A stretch of DNA of 64,000 nucleotides from Paenibacillus sp. Root444D2 (GCF_001426375.1 NZ_LMEO01000001.1:338915-402914), one strand, 5' to 3'. Shown: positions 8,413-15,626, counted from the first letter of the stretch. Made by a program: numbers and translations. Notes: generated by a model not told the origin, from the letters alone.

Positions 8413-8778
8413 ATGAGACTCTTACAAATTTGCTATGATTTAAACGGTTTTGAAAGTGGATATGATTATAAACGCTTAATCAGTGCCATTTATAGTCTTG
8501 GTACTGTCGAGAAAGCTCAATACTCAGTTTGGTTTCTAAGAACCAATAAAACTCATGCACAAGTCAGAGACTATCTGAATCAGTTTATCGATTCCAATGA
8601 CAGTTTACTGATTACTGAAGTTACTGCAATTGCCACTAATTTAAATGTTCCTAGTAGTGTAGTGAGTTTGGCTAACCAAACTTGGAACCCAAAACCAGTA
8701 TTGCCATCGTTCCCTAGAGCTCTTCCTAAAATGAATCAACCCTACGGCAATCTGTCTTCTTTATATCGTAATACTTAG
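8413..8778 (+). CDS. Orphan Cas2-like (SinR-family small protein) fold protein
   Basis: A 121-aa protein whose first 70 residues follow the ferredoxin-like pattern of Cas2/VapD-type proteins: strand one MRLLQICYDL with Asp9 in 'YDLN', a helix, strand 'AQYSVWFLRT', a second helix, and 'DSNDSLLITEV'. A stand-alone family often labelled 'SinR family protein' has the same layout. No CRISPR repeats, cas1 or VapX-type partner is nearby. The C-terminal 50 residues are Pro/Asn-rich and unfamiliar. It has its own promoter and terminator and faces opposite to neighbouring genes. Nuclease activity cannot be inferred. Confidence 0.6.
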   Translation: MRLLQICYDLNGFESGYDYKRLISAIYSLGTVEKAQYSVWFLRTNKTHAQVRDYLNQFIDSNDSLLITEVTAIATNLNVPSSVVSLANQTWNPKPVLPSFPRALPKMNQPYGNLSSLYRNT

Positions 8779-8853
8779 AACTGGAGTTGTTAAAATAACA
8801 TGTACATAGTGATGTCGGCACTATTTGTACCTCTGAACAATACTTATACTTAG

Positions 8854-8896
8854 ACCACCAACCGTGTGATATTGACGGACTGGTGGTTATTTATTT
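8854..8896 (+). terminator. Rho-independent terminator
   Basis: ACCACCA (8854-8860) and TGGTGGT (8881-8887) pair, followed by TATTTATTTT. It ends the Cas2-like gene transcript; the 3' UTR of about 75 bases holds no other gene. Confidence 0.75.
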
Positions 8897-8911
8897 TCAC
8901 TATTCCTAATG

Positions 8912-9145
8912 TTAGAAATCATTCCTCAACTCTGCACCTCTCTGTGTAACCGAAACTTCACCAGATGGTGTAATACTGATAAAGTACTCTAGTCCTTTAC
9001 TCTTGTATGAGTAAATAGCATACATTGGAGCTGGTGTTTCCCATCCGTAAAATTTAAGTTCCCCGAATCGCCTAAAGTAGTCTACAGCTTCCTCCAATGA
9101 TGTAAATGAAGGGAGTCTAGATATATCTACATTACTTTTTCTCAT
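8912..9145 (-). CDS. Small phage protein under a LexA-type (SOS) promoter
   Basis: The start chosen is the ATG at 9145 (MRKSNVDISRLPSF) with GGTGGTGG upstream; the longer frame would begin upstream of the promoter. The 77-residue product has a helix 'LEEAVDYFRRFGEL' and strands ending 'SITPSGEVSVTQRG', with no family I recognise. The promoter and SOS-type operator immediately upstream indicate induction by DNA damage, which would fit a prophage induction helper such as an antirepressor, but that is inference. Confidence 0.7.
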   Translation of the reverse strand: MRKSNVDISRLPSFTSLEEAVDYFRRFGELKFYGWETPAPMYAIYSYKSKGLEYFISITPSGEVSVTQRGAELRNDF

Positions 9146-9161
9146 CAAACCACCACCAATA

Positions 9162-9205
9162 AGAACATTTGTTCTCATTATATGCAGAAAGGTTATTTTG
9201 ATCAA
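9162..9205 (-). promoter_or_regulatory. Consensus promoter with DinR/LexA box
   Basis: On the minus strand TTGATC (9200-9205) and TATAAT (9177-9182) are separated by exactly 17 bases. Directly downstream is AGAACAAATGTTCT (9162-9175), which fits the Gram-positive LexA/DinR half-site pattern GAAC-RNRY-GTTC. The operator overlaps the expected transcription start, the usual arrangement for repression by LexA. Confidence 0.75.
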
Positions 9206-9242
9206 CAAAAAGCACCAAAACGAGTATGTAAGCTAAACCTTT

Positions 9243-9271
9243 AAAGAAAAAGCCCCTACTCTTTAGGGGCA
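9243..9271 (-). terminator. Rho-independent terminator
   Basis: GCCCCTA (9252-9258) pairs with TAGGGGC (about 9264-9270), and on the minus strand the stem is followed by TTTTTCTTT. It overlaps the stop codon of the 42-aa frame and ends the two small minus-strand genes. Confidence 0.75.
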
Positions 9272-9384
9272 AGGCTGTCTCGTAGTTCATAAATCTTAAT
9301 CAGTATTCGCTTTGTTTCCGCTCCGTGTCCATGTATGACCGCTTTTTTGTACTCTTCCCATAATTCTTTAATAACCTGATTCAT
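9256..9384 (-). CDS. Small phage protein (42 aa), unknown function
   Basis: A 42-residue frame reads MNQVIKELWEEYKKAVIHG and ends PKE at the terminator stem. It begins inside the 3' end of the 38-aa gene in another frame, so it is probably translated by coupling; its own ribosome site is weak. It is one amphipathic helical unit with an 'IKIYELRDS' end. Small proteins of this kind are common in phage early regions. Function unknown. Confidence 0.5.
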   Translation of the reverse strand: MNQVIKELWEEYKKAVIHGHGAETKRILIKIYELRDSLAPKE

Positions 9385-9484
9385 GATAAGTGTGCTCTTC
9401 TACTTGCTTAAGTATTTCATCTCTTGGCATTGGTTCAACAAGAACAATCTCACTTTTCTTTTTCGCTTTTCTTCTCAAAAACAT
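9368..9484 (-). CDS. Small basic phage protein (38 aa), unknown function
   Basis: The frame MFLRRKAKKKSEIVLVEP ends HESGY and is preceded by an excellent TAGGAGG ribosome site five bases before the ATG. The basic N-terminus followed by 'PRDEILKQVEEHTY' is not recognised. Together with the overlapping 42-aa frame it forms a tiny operon ended by the terminator at 9252-9270. Confidence 0.55.
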   Translation of the reverse strand: MFLRRKAKKKSEIVLVEPMPRDEILKQVEEHTYHESGY

Positions 9485-9637
9485 TGCCTCCTAATGGTAG
9501 TTTACTCCATTTTTTATAGACAATATTTTTGGAAAGTATACACTAATTTTGTTTTCATCAAATTTTCATTAAATGACTGTAAATAGTTCCATATTTATGC
9601 AATAATGACATATCAATATCATTTAAAGGAGATCCCG

Positions 9638-9829
9638 ATGCCAAAACAACTCAAACTTGAATCAGATTTCAATCGATATATTACCTTCAGCCAGCCAATA
9701 AACATATTCTTACAAGGTGAAAAAATAGGATCAAACGTCCTGATTGAATCACACAACGATGAAACACTGACTGACGAATCTGGAACGCATTATGTTAAAT
9801 CTGCTTGTGTCTTCATGAGTGTTCGTTAA
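9638..9829 (+). CDS. Small phage protein (63 aa), unknown function
   Basis: The start ATG at 9638 (MPKQLKLESDFNRY) has AAAGGAG seven bases upstream; an in-frame ATG at 9605 lacks one. The sequence suggests a small beta protein (YITFSQPINIFLQGEKIGSNVLIES...HYVKSACVFMSV). It is convergent with the HNH gene and their ends overlap by four bases. No family is recognised. Confidence 0.6.
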   Translation: MPKQLKLESDFNRYITFSQPINIFLQGEKIGSNVLIESHNDETLTDESGTHYVKSACVFMSVR

Positions 9830-10410
9830 ATTATATGACTCCAGGAATAATTGTAAATCACACTATTGATGCAACTTTCACTCACTCCATATTCGTCTGC
9901 TAATTGTTCAACAAACTCACACTTCAATCCTGATTCAAATTCACTGTACCGCTGTCTAATCTCAATTACATCGTCTTCATTTAACCTACTCAATGGATGG
10001 GCAGATCCTTGTTTCTTTTTAGCCATTTTGAGTCTAACTGATTTCGTATACTGGGCACTATGTATAATTAATTCTAAATTTTCAGCTCTATTATCATTCT
10101 TACGGGTATCGTCAATATGATTAACCTCTAACCCATCTTCTTTCCACTTCCACGTTGATTCTTTTGCTGCCATGCAAATTTCATGGACTCCAAGACATTG
10201 TGGAATTCCATTTTCATCAATAATTGTCGTTGTTACATAGTTATGAGGAAGCGGCCTTTCATGTGATTTAAGAATTTTGATTTTATTCCCTGTTCGTGCG
10301 CTATATACTTTGCCGTTTTCGATATCACAATAATAATCCGGATATTTTGGCACTTGTGTTAATACTGTCCCATCATTTAAATAAAGTTCCTCTTCAAATT
10401 GCTTTTCCAT
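9826..10410 (-). CDS. HNH homing-type endonuclease with NUMOD4-like and HTH segments
   Basis: The layout is that of free-standing phage homing nucleases. A NUMOD4-like segment (YPDYYCDIENGKVYSART) is followed by the HNH core 'GLEVNHIDDTRKNDNRAENLELI', where His and Asn residues coordinate the metal, and then a C-terminal helix-turn-helix (EFVEQLADEYGVSESCINSVIYN) for target binding. ATG 10410 gives the best spacing from GGGG; ATG 10419 is also possible. A structured RNA ending in a terminator hairpin lies just upstream. Confidence 0.8.
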   Translation of the reverse strand: MEKQFEEELYLNDGTVLTQVPKYPDYYCDIENGKVYSARTGNKIKILKSHERPLPHNYVTTTIIDENGIPQCLGVHEICMAAKESTWKWKEDGLEVNHIDDTRKNDNRAENLELIIHSAQYTKSVRLKMAKKKQGSAHPLSRLNEDDVIEIRQRYSEFESGLKCEFVEQLADEYGVSESCINSVIYNYSWSHII

Positions 10411-10453
10411 TCTTTTCATATCCCCTTTTATTTTGTCTATGGACAACACAAAT

Positions 10454-10525
10454 AAGACCCAGCAAAAATTGCTGAGTCTTACTGTATTGGTTCCGTCGAT
10501 TGGGGAGTAACTATCTCCAACCTAT
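10454..10525 (-). ncRNA. Candidate structured leader RNA 1, ending in a hairpin before the HNH gene
   Basis: On the minus strand a hairpin GGAG...CTCC is followed by the blocks TAGTTA, TCGACGG, GGAACCA and CTCAGCAATT, and by a strong stem (10454-10480, loop AAA, one mismatch). The same four blocks occur in the same order in the second RNA at 11.3-11.4 kb. No clear promoter was found. It may be a leader or attenuator for the HNH gene, or a degraded copy of the second RNA. Confidence 0.4.
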
Positions 10526-10602
10526 ACACTCAAAATGGCATATAGGGCATTGTCGCTTGATACATCACAAGCTAATGGTGTTACACATCAGGCCATAAAT
10601 AT

Positions 10603-10636
10603 AAAAAACTCACTCCTGAACTTGTCAGGAATGAGT
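10603..10636 (-). terminator. Rho-independent terminator after the lipoprotein gene
   Basis: ACTCACTCCTGA (10608-10619) pairs with TCAGGAATGAGT (10625-10636) with one mismatch, followed on the minus strand by TTTTTTATATTTA. It ends the transcript of the lipoprotein gene. Confidence 0.85.
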
Positions 10637-10677
10637 CTGATTATTAAATACTCTAAGATCAATTTATCTAGATTTAT

Positions 10678-11073
10678 CTACTTAATTATCTTGTTGATAG
10701 CCTCTACTTCGGTAATGTACTTCTGACGTATCTCAGATCGTTTCGACTCTTCCTTCTCCACTGAGTAAAGTGTGGCATATCCCGACATCTGAGAGATATG
10801 CTTAAGGACTTCTGTCTCCTGTTTGTTTGGTTTCTTACCCCATTTGTCAAAGAAGAATTGAGCCTCAGAGAGAATGGCTTCGGAATCGAAATCCGGTCTC
10901 TTCATACTTGAGTCAAACGAGCTAACGATCTGCTTGGCATCCTTTGCAAAGTCTGCATCGACGGATGCTCCGCAAGCAGTCAGAGCTAAAACGCTTGACA
11001 GGGCTAGTGCCTGAGTAATCTGTTTCCACTTCTTGGAGAATTGAAATTGAATATTAACTACATCGAAATTCAT
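10678..11073 (-). CDS. Prophage lipoprotein, unknown function
   Basis: The start ATG at 11073 (MNFDVVNIQFQF) has an AAGGGG ribosome site. After a basic region (KKWKQ) comes a hydrophobic signal peptide ending in the lipobox L-T-A-C-G, so Cys is lipidated and the protein is anchored outside the membrane. The mature part of about 90 residues is helical (ILSEAQFFFDKWG...YITEVEAINKII). Prophage lipoproteins expressed from isolated promoters often change the host surface or block superinfection. That role is inference only. Confidence 0.75.
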   Translation of the reverse strand: MNFDVVNIQFQFSKKWKQITQALALSSVLALTACGASVDADFAKDAKQIVSSFDSSMKRPDFDSEAILSEAQFFFDKWGKKPNKQETEVLKHISQMSGYATLYSVEKEESKRSEIRQKYITEVEAINKIIK

Positions 11074-11274
11074 TGTATTACCCCTTACTATAGGAAGATT
11101 CGGGATCATTCTACTATTTATATACAATGAAATCAATCGTTTTGAATATTATTATCCCAAAGCCCAATATCTCAAATGGATATGGCTAAAATACTGAATT
11201 TGCAAACTCATCATATTTATGTTACATTAAATCCAAATAACTATTTTTAAGATTGAAAAATAAAAAGTAGTACG

Positions 11275-11431
11275 AATAAAAGCCCTAAGTTAAGCTTAGG
11301 GCTAAAACTCATACCATATAGGAGGATGCCAACTTGATCCCCATCAATTGCTGAGTTGGCTTGCTTATTCTTTTGTTTATTGTCGGAGAATAAACATGGT
11401 TCCCTTGCGGTGACACCGACGAAATAACTAA
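11275..11431 (-). ncRNA. Candidate small structured RNA with own promoter and terminator
   Basis: A transcript of about 157 bases is bounded by a strong promoter (11438-11466) and a terminator (arms 11281-11289 and 11295-11303, then TTTTATT). Inside are a stem GTTTATT/AATAAAC whose loop CTCCGAC can pair with upstream GTCGG (pseudoknot), and a two-part stem GCCAAC/GTTGGC enclosing TTGAT/ATCAA. Only very short frames exist (6 and 11 codons). The RNA shares ordered sequence blocks with the element at 10454-10525. It is not a family I recognise. Confidence 0.5.
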
Positions 11432-11437
11432 CTATAT

Positions 11438-11466
11438 ATCATATATAAAATTCACTTGAAAGTCAA
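11438..11466 (-). promoter_or_regulatory. Sigma-A type promoter for the structured RNA
   Basis: On the minus strand TTGACT (11461-11466) and TATGAT (11438-11443) are separated by 17 bases. Transcription would start near 11431. The gap from 11467 to 11587 holds no recognised gene. Confidence 0.75.
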
Positions 11467-11587
11467 ACAAAAAATAAAAGGAGAAATGACCGCCACTACT
11501 GAGCTTACCTTTTGGTGGGGCAACTATTGGTATACCTTTGCACTCAACCATCTCTCCATATAGGAATTTTCACTAGTACTAGAAAAC

Positions 11588-11602
11588 CCTTATTCTATAA
11601 GG
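11588..11602 (-). terminator. Weak terminator hairpin at the end of the RNA-polymerase-like gene
   Basis: CCTTAT (11588-11593) pairs with ATAAGG (11597-11602) across the stop codon, followed on the minus strand by GGTTTTC. The T tract is short, so read-through into the downstream region is possible. Confidence 0.4.
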
Positions 11603-14351
11603 CTTTTTGAAGACTCTCGCTAGAAAAAAACTCGTTTTTCTTAAAAGTTCTAATAAATACAGTCTTCTGTGCTTGATATAAAACGTTAAGCGATCTAATC
11701 GTGCTATTATCTGACTCACTTTTTATGATATTCATGATAGCTGCATACATCGTGTCTGGCTTAATTTTTAGTTTAGTTACACAGTCTACGGCTTCAGACG
11801 TAAGTTCATTTCGTTCATACTCCAACATCTCTTCCTCATCTTTATCTACCTCTTGTTTATGTGTGCTCTTAATGTTATTAGCCAACTCATCTAAAATATC
11901 TAAAAGTTTATTTTTCTGAGGGTTGTTAGCATCTCCAGCATCACCCTTAACAATTAGATCAATAATATTTAAATCTTCGATTCTTTGTGCATTTTTTATG
12001 TCTGTGAATTTATTATATAGGTAGTCCATCGGACAATTATAAGACTTAATTTTGTTTTCTTTCATCGCCTTAAGTTTCTTATTACCCTTCTTAGCTACTT
12101 TGCTATTACGGACTAACCACCAATGTGGCTTGTATTTAAGCATATCTTCTGTTTTCTTCACATCTATAATTTGCTCTTTAATATCTACTTCTGGCATACG
12201 TTTGGCAAGGTCAATACACAAACCTGATAACACAGTCAAACAACTCAACTTTTCCCACATATTCTTACAATCCTTATTTCTACTCTCGGCCTCCCAAATA
12301 TTACTCACAATGAGCTGCGCTACATTTGTTACCTGTCCAATAAACTTTTGGGAGTCCATTAGAGTGTTATCAATTTTCGCCATATTTCCAGTGTTTACGG
12401 TGTACGTAGAAGGATCTGTTCCAACATCACTAATACAAACTCTATACTCCTCTTTACATTTCTTAGCTAAATCTGATAGCTCGCTGCTATTTGTCAACAA
12501 AACTGTGTCAGAATCGTAATCTGAACCACTGAGAATGGCCTGTAACGGATGTTTTACACAATTTACTACAACAATATTCTTAGTTAAATGAGGTAAGTAT
12601 TCATTTATCAGTTCATTATCTACATTCTCTACAGATAAAACATTACTTGGTGAGGTGTGAGGGCTTCTGAAGCCTGCCAAGGAATCACCAAAAGGAAACA
12701 TCTTAGTGTATACCTGATTGTCGTTTAACGCTAATTTAGACTCTCTGTAGTCTTCTACAGTAACTGCAAGCATTTCAATTGGATTCCCTAATAACACGGC
12801 ATAATCCGCATTAAGAATCTTCACTTTTCCGCTTTTAACACGATCAACATATTTATTAATTGTCTTAGACTTCCATTGTCTGAACATCTTTGTATGGGCA
12901 ATCTTAGGATTATTTTTATACAGATCAATCATCATTTGATTTCCATTGGTGATTTCTGCTGTATCAGCCACATATCCCAAGAAAGTATCCATATTATTCT
13001 TCAAGTTAATTACAAACTCTGATTCATATGAAGCAATCTTGATTAATTGATCATTGTCACACGGCAATGAATTTAACATTTGATAACTCATTTGCTGGAT
13101 AGTTCTGCCTTCTTCATCTGTTCCAAGTTTACTTTGCTTTTCTTCTTTTACAATTCCAAATAGTGAACCTTCAGCATCAACAACTTCACACCAGTGATTC
13201 CACATATCTTTTTTAGTGCCCACCATATTAGAAAACTTAAGGGCTTTAATGGATGAAGGGGTAGTAATCATATGTACGTCTTTAGCATAAACGGTGCCTA
13301 ATCCAAAATAATCATCTTTTAATTGCCATGTATCAAAGTCAATTCCATTCTTTTCAGCAAAATCTTGCAGATACTTTTGAACTGAGCAACGAAAAGCAGC
13401 ACTTTTAAAAAAGTGATTCCTAAGTAAAAACATACTTTTTTTACTACCCTCGAAGTATTGCTCATCAAGTAAACTTTGCCCATCAAACAAACTCTGTGTA
13501 ACTGGTGCTTCTCCAGACTTACTTTTTAGAATTCCGTCAACACCAACGCTAACAACATTAACATCCTGATCAAAAACACTTTCAACATCATCAATAACCA
13601 GAATGTTTTTTGTTGGTATTTTAACCATGCTATTAATACAGCTTCCAACTAGTGACTCATAGGCCAGCAATGAAACATAATCAACCTTTTCTTTTCTGTT
13701 AAAGTCAATGCCCATCCGAGACCAATTAATCATATTTTCATGAAAATTTATATCATCGCTTAGTTTTTCACGGATAAATAAAACCTTACCTGTTCGTGAT
13801 TTTGCAGTACTTCGCTTATAAACAACATACTTAATCTCATCTAAAATCTCACCAGTATTGTAATCAGTGATTTTCAATGTGAATCCTTCTTCGTATAGCA
13901 GATTTCTAAGTGATTTGTTGTCAACCTCTTCCCAATCAAAATCAATCTCTTTAAGATTTTTTTCTAGGGATGTTATGTAGTCTTTTTTCTTTTGAATTTT
14001 CTCCTTAATCCGTTGTATGTCTTTTTTCTTGGTTAGATCCATTTCTTCCAGTTTTATAATTTGTTGTTTAGTTGTCTCAATCTTCTGGTTTAAGTTTGCA
14101 TTATTTTCAGCCGCGTCACGAACTTTGGTTTTGAATTGTACACTGATTAAATCATTAGATTTACGTTTCTTTCTTTTGTTCGTAATGACATTTAACCCGT
14201 TTCTAACAAGCGCTTCTAACTCAAGTGACTTAGGAATCATTCCAACATACTTTAAATAAATCGGCTTATTACGTTCAACATGATTATAAATATTGCTTGC
14301 CTCTAAAGATGGAATATACACTGGTTTTTCTAAACTCAAATTATTAATCAA
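11595..14351 (-). CDS. Putative single-polypeptide two-barrel RNA polymerase (YonO/QDE-1-like)
   Basis: This 918-aa protein carries two blocks that match the double-psi beta-barrel core of cellular and RdRp-type RNA polymerases, in the single-chain order. Residues 286-320 (SLFDGQSLLD...LLRNHFFKSAAF) resemble the DG...K region of the first barrel, with Lys316 as candidate catalytic Lys. Residues 561-620 give FRSPH, then 'VKHPLQAILSGSDYDSDTVL', parallel to beta-prime RAP...HPLV...NADFDGD and RdRp SGGDLDGD; Asp611, 613 and 615 would bind Mg. The usual DxDGD Gly is Ser. Residues 75-135 are coiled coil. It lies downstream of the initiator and iterons. SPbeta YonO is the closest known analogue. DNA or RNA template use is unknown. 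Confidence 0.75.
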   Translation of the reverse strand: MINNLSLEKPVYIPSLEASNIYNHVERNKPIYLKYVGMIPKSLELEALVRNGLNVITNKRKKRKSNDLISVQFKTKVRDAAENNANLNQKIETTKQQIIKLEEMDLTKKKDIQRIKEKIQKKKDYITSLEKNLKEIDFDWEEVDNKSLRNLLYEEGFTLKITDYNTGEILDEIKYVVYKRSTAKSRTGKVLFIREKLSDDINFHENMINWSRMGIDFNRKEKVDYVSLLAYESLVGSCINSMVKIPTKNILVIDDVESVFDQDVNVVSVGVDGILKSKSGEAPVTQSLFDGQSLLDEQYFEGSKKSMFLLRNHFFKSAAFRCSVQKYLQDFAEKNGIDFDTWQLKDDYFGLGTVYAKDVHMITTPSSIKALKFSNMVGTKKDMWNHWCEVVDAEGSLFGIVKEEKQSKLGTDEEGRTIQQMSYQMLNSLPCDNDQLIKIASYESEFVINLKNNMDTFLGYVADTAEITNGNQMMIDLYKNNPKIAHTKMFRQWKSKTINKYVDRVKSGKVKILNADYAVLLGNPIEMLAVTVEDYRESKLALNDNQVYTKMFPFGDSLAGFRSPHTSPSNVLSVENVDNELINEYLPHLTKNIVVVNCVKHPLQAILSGSDYDSDTVLLTNSSELSDLAKKCKEEYRVCISDVGTDPSTYTVNTGNMAKIDNTLMDSQKFIGQVTNVAQLIVSNIWEAESRNKDCKNMWEKLSCLTVLSGLCIDLAKRMPEVDIKEQIIDVKKTEDMLKYKPHWWLVRNSKVAKKGNKKLKAMKENKIKSYNCPMDYLYNKFTDIKNAQRIEDLNIIDLIVKGDAGDANNPQKNKLLDILDELANNIKSTHKQEVDKDEEEMLEYERNELTSEAVDCVTKLKIKPDTMYAAIMNIIKSESDNSTIRSLNVLYQAQKTVFIRTFKKNEFFSSESLQKAL

Positions 14352-14590
14352 ATATAAATCCTCCTAAAATTTAAATTCAATTCTGTTCAAAGGCGATCTT
14401 GACCTTGATCTTCGCCCTTCCATCTCTTCCGCTCTTCAGAATATCCTTACGGATATTCTTGTAATTGTTATTGTGATTCTTCTTGGATATATTCTGAAAT
14501 TTATTATAAATAGTATTCTTATAGTTCTTATAGTGAGAAAATAGGTGCCTCAAACCCTTGATACGATTGACTATTTTCACTGGTCAAAAT
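14352..14590. other. AT-rich region with perfect inverted repeat beside the iterons
   Basis: A nine-base perfect inverted repeat AGAATATCC/GGATATTCT (14438-14446 and 14451-14459) is followed by very AT-rich sequence with repeated ACTATAAGAA. A 67-codon minus frame starting GTG at 14580 has no ribosome site and low-complexity Lys/Asn/Tyr content. DNA like this next to iterons would suit a duplex-unwinding element. It also forms the leader of the polymerase-like gene. Confidence 0.4.
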
Positions 14591-14748
14591 GAAGCCACGT
14601 ACAGTTATTAGAAATCCATGTACCGATTTTTCAAATTCATGTGTATATTTGAAAAATTCATGTGAATATATTACAAATCCAAGTACACGAAAATGAAAAT
14701 TCATGTAACATTTTGAAAAATTCATGTGCAGATTATGAAAATTCATGT
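14591..14748. repeat. Eight-copy iteron array, candidate replication origin
   Basis: The core AAATTCATGT or close variants starts at 14612, 14633, 14654, 14675, 14697, 14718 and 14739, with a degenerate copy at 14591. Spacings are 21, 21, 21, 21, 22, 21 and 21 bases, two helical turns. The last copy overlaps the final codons of the winged-helix initiator gene, an arrangement typical of theta-replicating plasmids and some phages. The array could also act as an operator for the downstream polymerase-like gene. Confidence 0.8.
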
Positions 14749-15626
14749 ACAGCTAACTCATCAATTTGCTCTTCGACTCTGTATTGTTCCATGTAAGCCA
14801 GATTAGCTATAGGTATAAACTCTCTAGATGGTTCTTGCCTAAACATCAACTTGTCATCATAATTCTTTGGATAATTAATTTGGATCAATCCAAGTGATTC
14901 AAGTTTATCTATGTATTTATTCAAGGTCGTATCTGCACCTTTAATTTGTAATCTTTCAGCAATAGTGGAATTTCTCAAGTTAAATGGCTTCTGCTGCTCA
15001 GACTTCTCTTTGTGTATGCGAATAAAGAATAGATACAGGATAAATTCTGGTCGTGTTAAATAGCCCTTTGTGAGAAGGTCTAGATCATCGATTGTTACAG
15101 CAAAGAAATTGATTGGTGTCGTTCCTTCTTTAGTCTTCTTATGATCTGGTATAAAGTCTACATACCACTCAGGAACGGGAGATTTGCTTCTCCTTCCTTT
15201 TCTGTCCATTTTATAATTGATCAAGGAAACTTCTTTGGGTTCGCTTAAAATATCAATAATGTCTCGATGCGGATTGTATTGTGCTTTAACATTTCCTCTG
15301 ATCAAGTTGATTTTTTTGATTGATTCCTTTAAATATCTTTCATGACATCCAAGATATGCAGCCATTTCCTTCTCATATAATGTAATTTTGTTTAGTTGTA
15401 GGAGATGGATAAAAATGAAAATGACCATATCTAAATCAGAGAAATTCGTTTCAATTTTTGTATTACGATCAATGTACATTTCATCTTTTAATGGGTGGTA
15501 GTACAACTCTCTGTTTTCGTAGAAGTCGTCAAATATTCTGTTGTTGATCATGACAAATTTCATGTGTTCTTTGATGTAGCCTCTTACTTGTTCAGGATCT
15601 AATACCTGACGTTTAATTCTTGCCAT
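14733..15626 (-). CDS. Putative replication initiator with winged-helix domains
   Basis: A 297-aa basic protein with two helix-turn-helix-like parts: 'ITLYEKEMAAYLGCHERYLKESIKKI' near residue 105, and 'FNLRNSTIAERLQIKGADTTLNKYIDKLESLGLI' near residue 220, the latter in winged-helix form. The region 'LTRPEFILYLFFIRIHKEKS' between them is typical of Rep-like proteins. The iteron array starts inside its 3' end and extends downstream, the best evidence for an initiator role. I cannot name the family. The alternative is a transcription regulator of the polymerase-like gene. Confidence 0.6.
   Translation of the reverse strand: MARIKRQVLDPEQVRGYIKEHMKFVMINNRIFDDFYENRELYYHPLKDEMYIDRNTKIETNFSDLDMVIFIFIHLLQLNKITLYEKEMAAYLGCHERYLKESIKKINLIRGNVKAQYNPHRDIIDILSEPKEVSLINYKMDRKGRRSKSPVPEWYVDFIPDHKKTKEGTTPINFFAVTIDDLDLLTKGYLTRPEFILYLFFIRIHKEKSEQQKPFNLRNSTIAERLQIKGADTTLNKYIDKLESLGLIQINYPKNYDDKLMFRQEPSREFIPIANLAYMEQYRVEEQIDELAVHEFS

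Noticed and set aside
8290..8780. CRISPR-related locus, because of the Cas2-like protein
   Set aside because: No repeat-spacer pattern and no cas1 or effector genes anywhere in the window.
10495..10520. Mn-sensing yybP-ykoY-type motif (GGGGAGTA) on the plus strand
   Set aside because: Only the short word matches; no downstream membrane gene on that strand and the partner helices are missing.
9826..10560. Group I intron around the HNH homing-type gene
   Set aside because: I could not find the conserved P7/P3 core elements, and the neighbouring genes are not split.
10535..10726. A 63-codon plus-strand frame
   Set aside because: It overlaps the end of the lipoprotein gene and its terminator in antisense and has no ribosome site.
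14377..14580. A 67-codon Lys/Asn-rich frame before the polymerase-like gene
   Set aside because: GTG start without ribosome site and low-complexity content; AT-rich origin DNA is a better explanation.
14528..14746. A 72-codon minus-strand frame with repeating MNF-H and F-THEF words
   Set aside because: It is the translation of the 21-base iterons (seven codons per repeat) and has no ribosome site.
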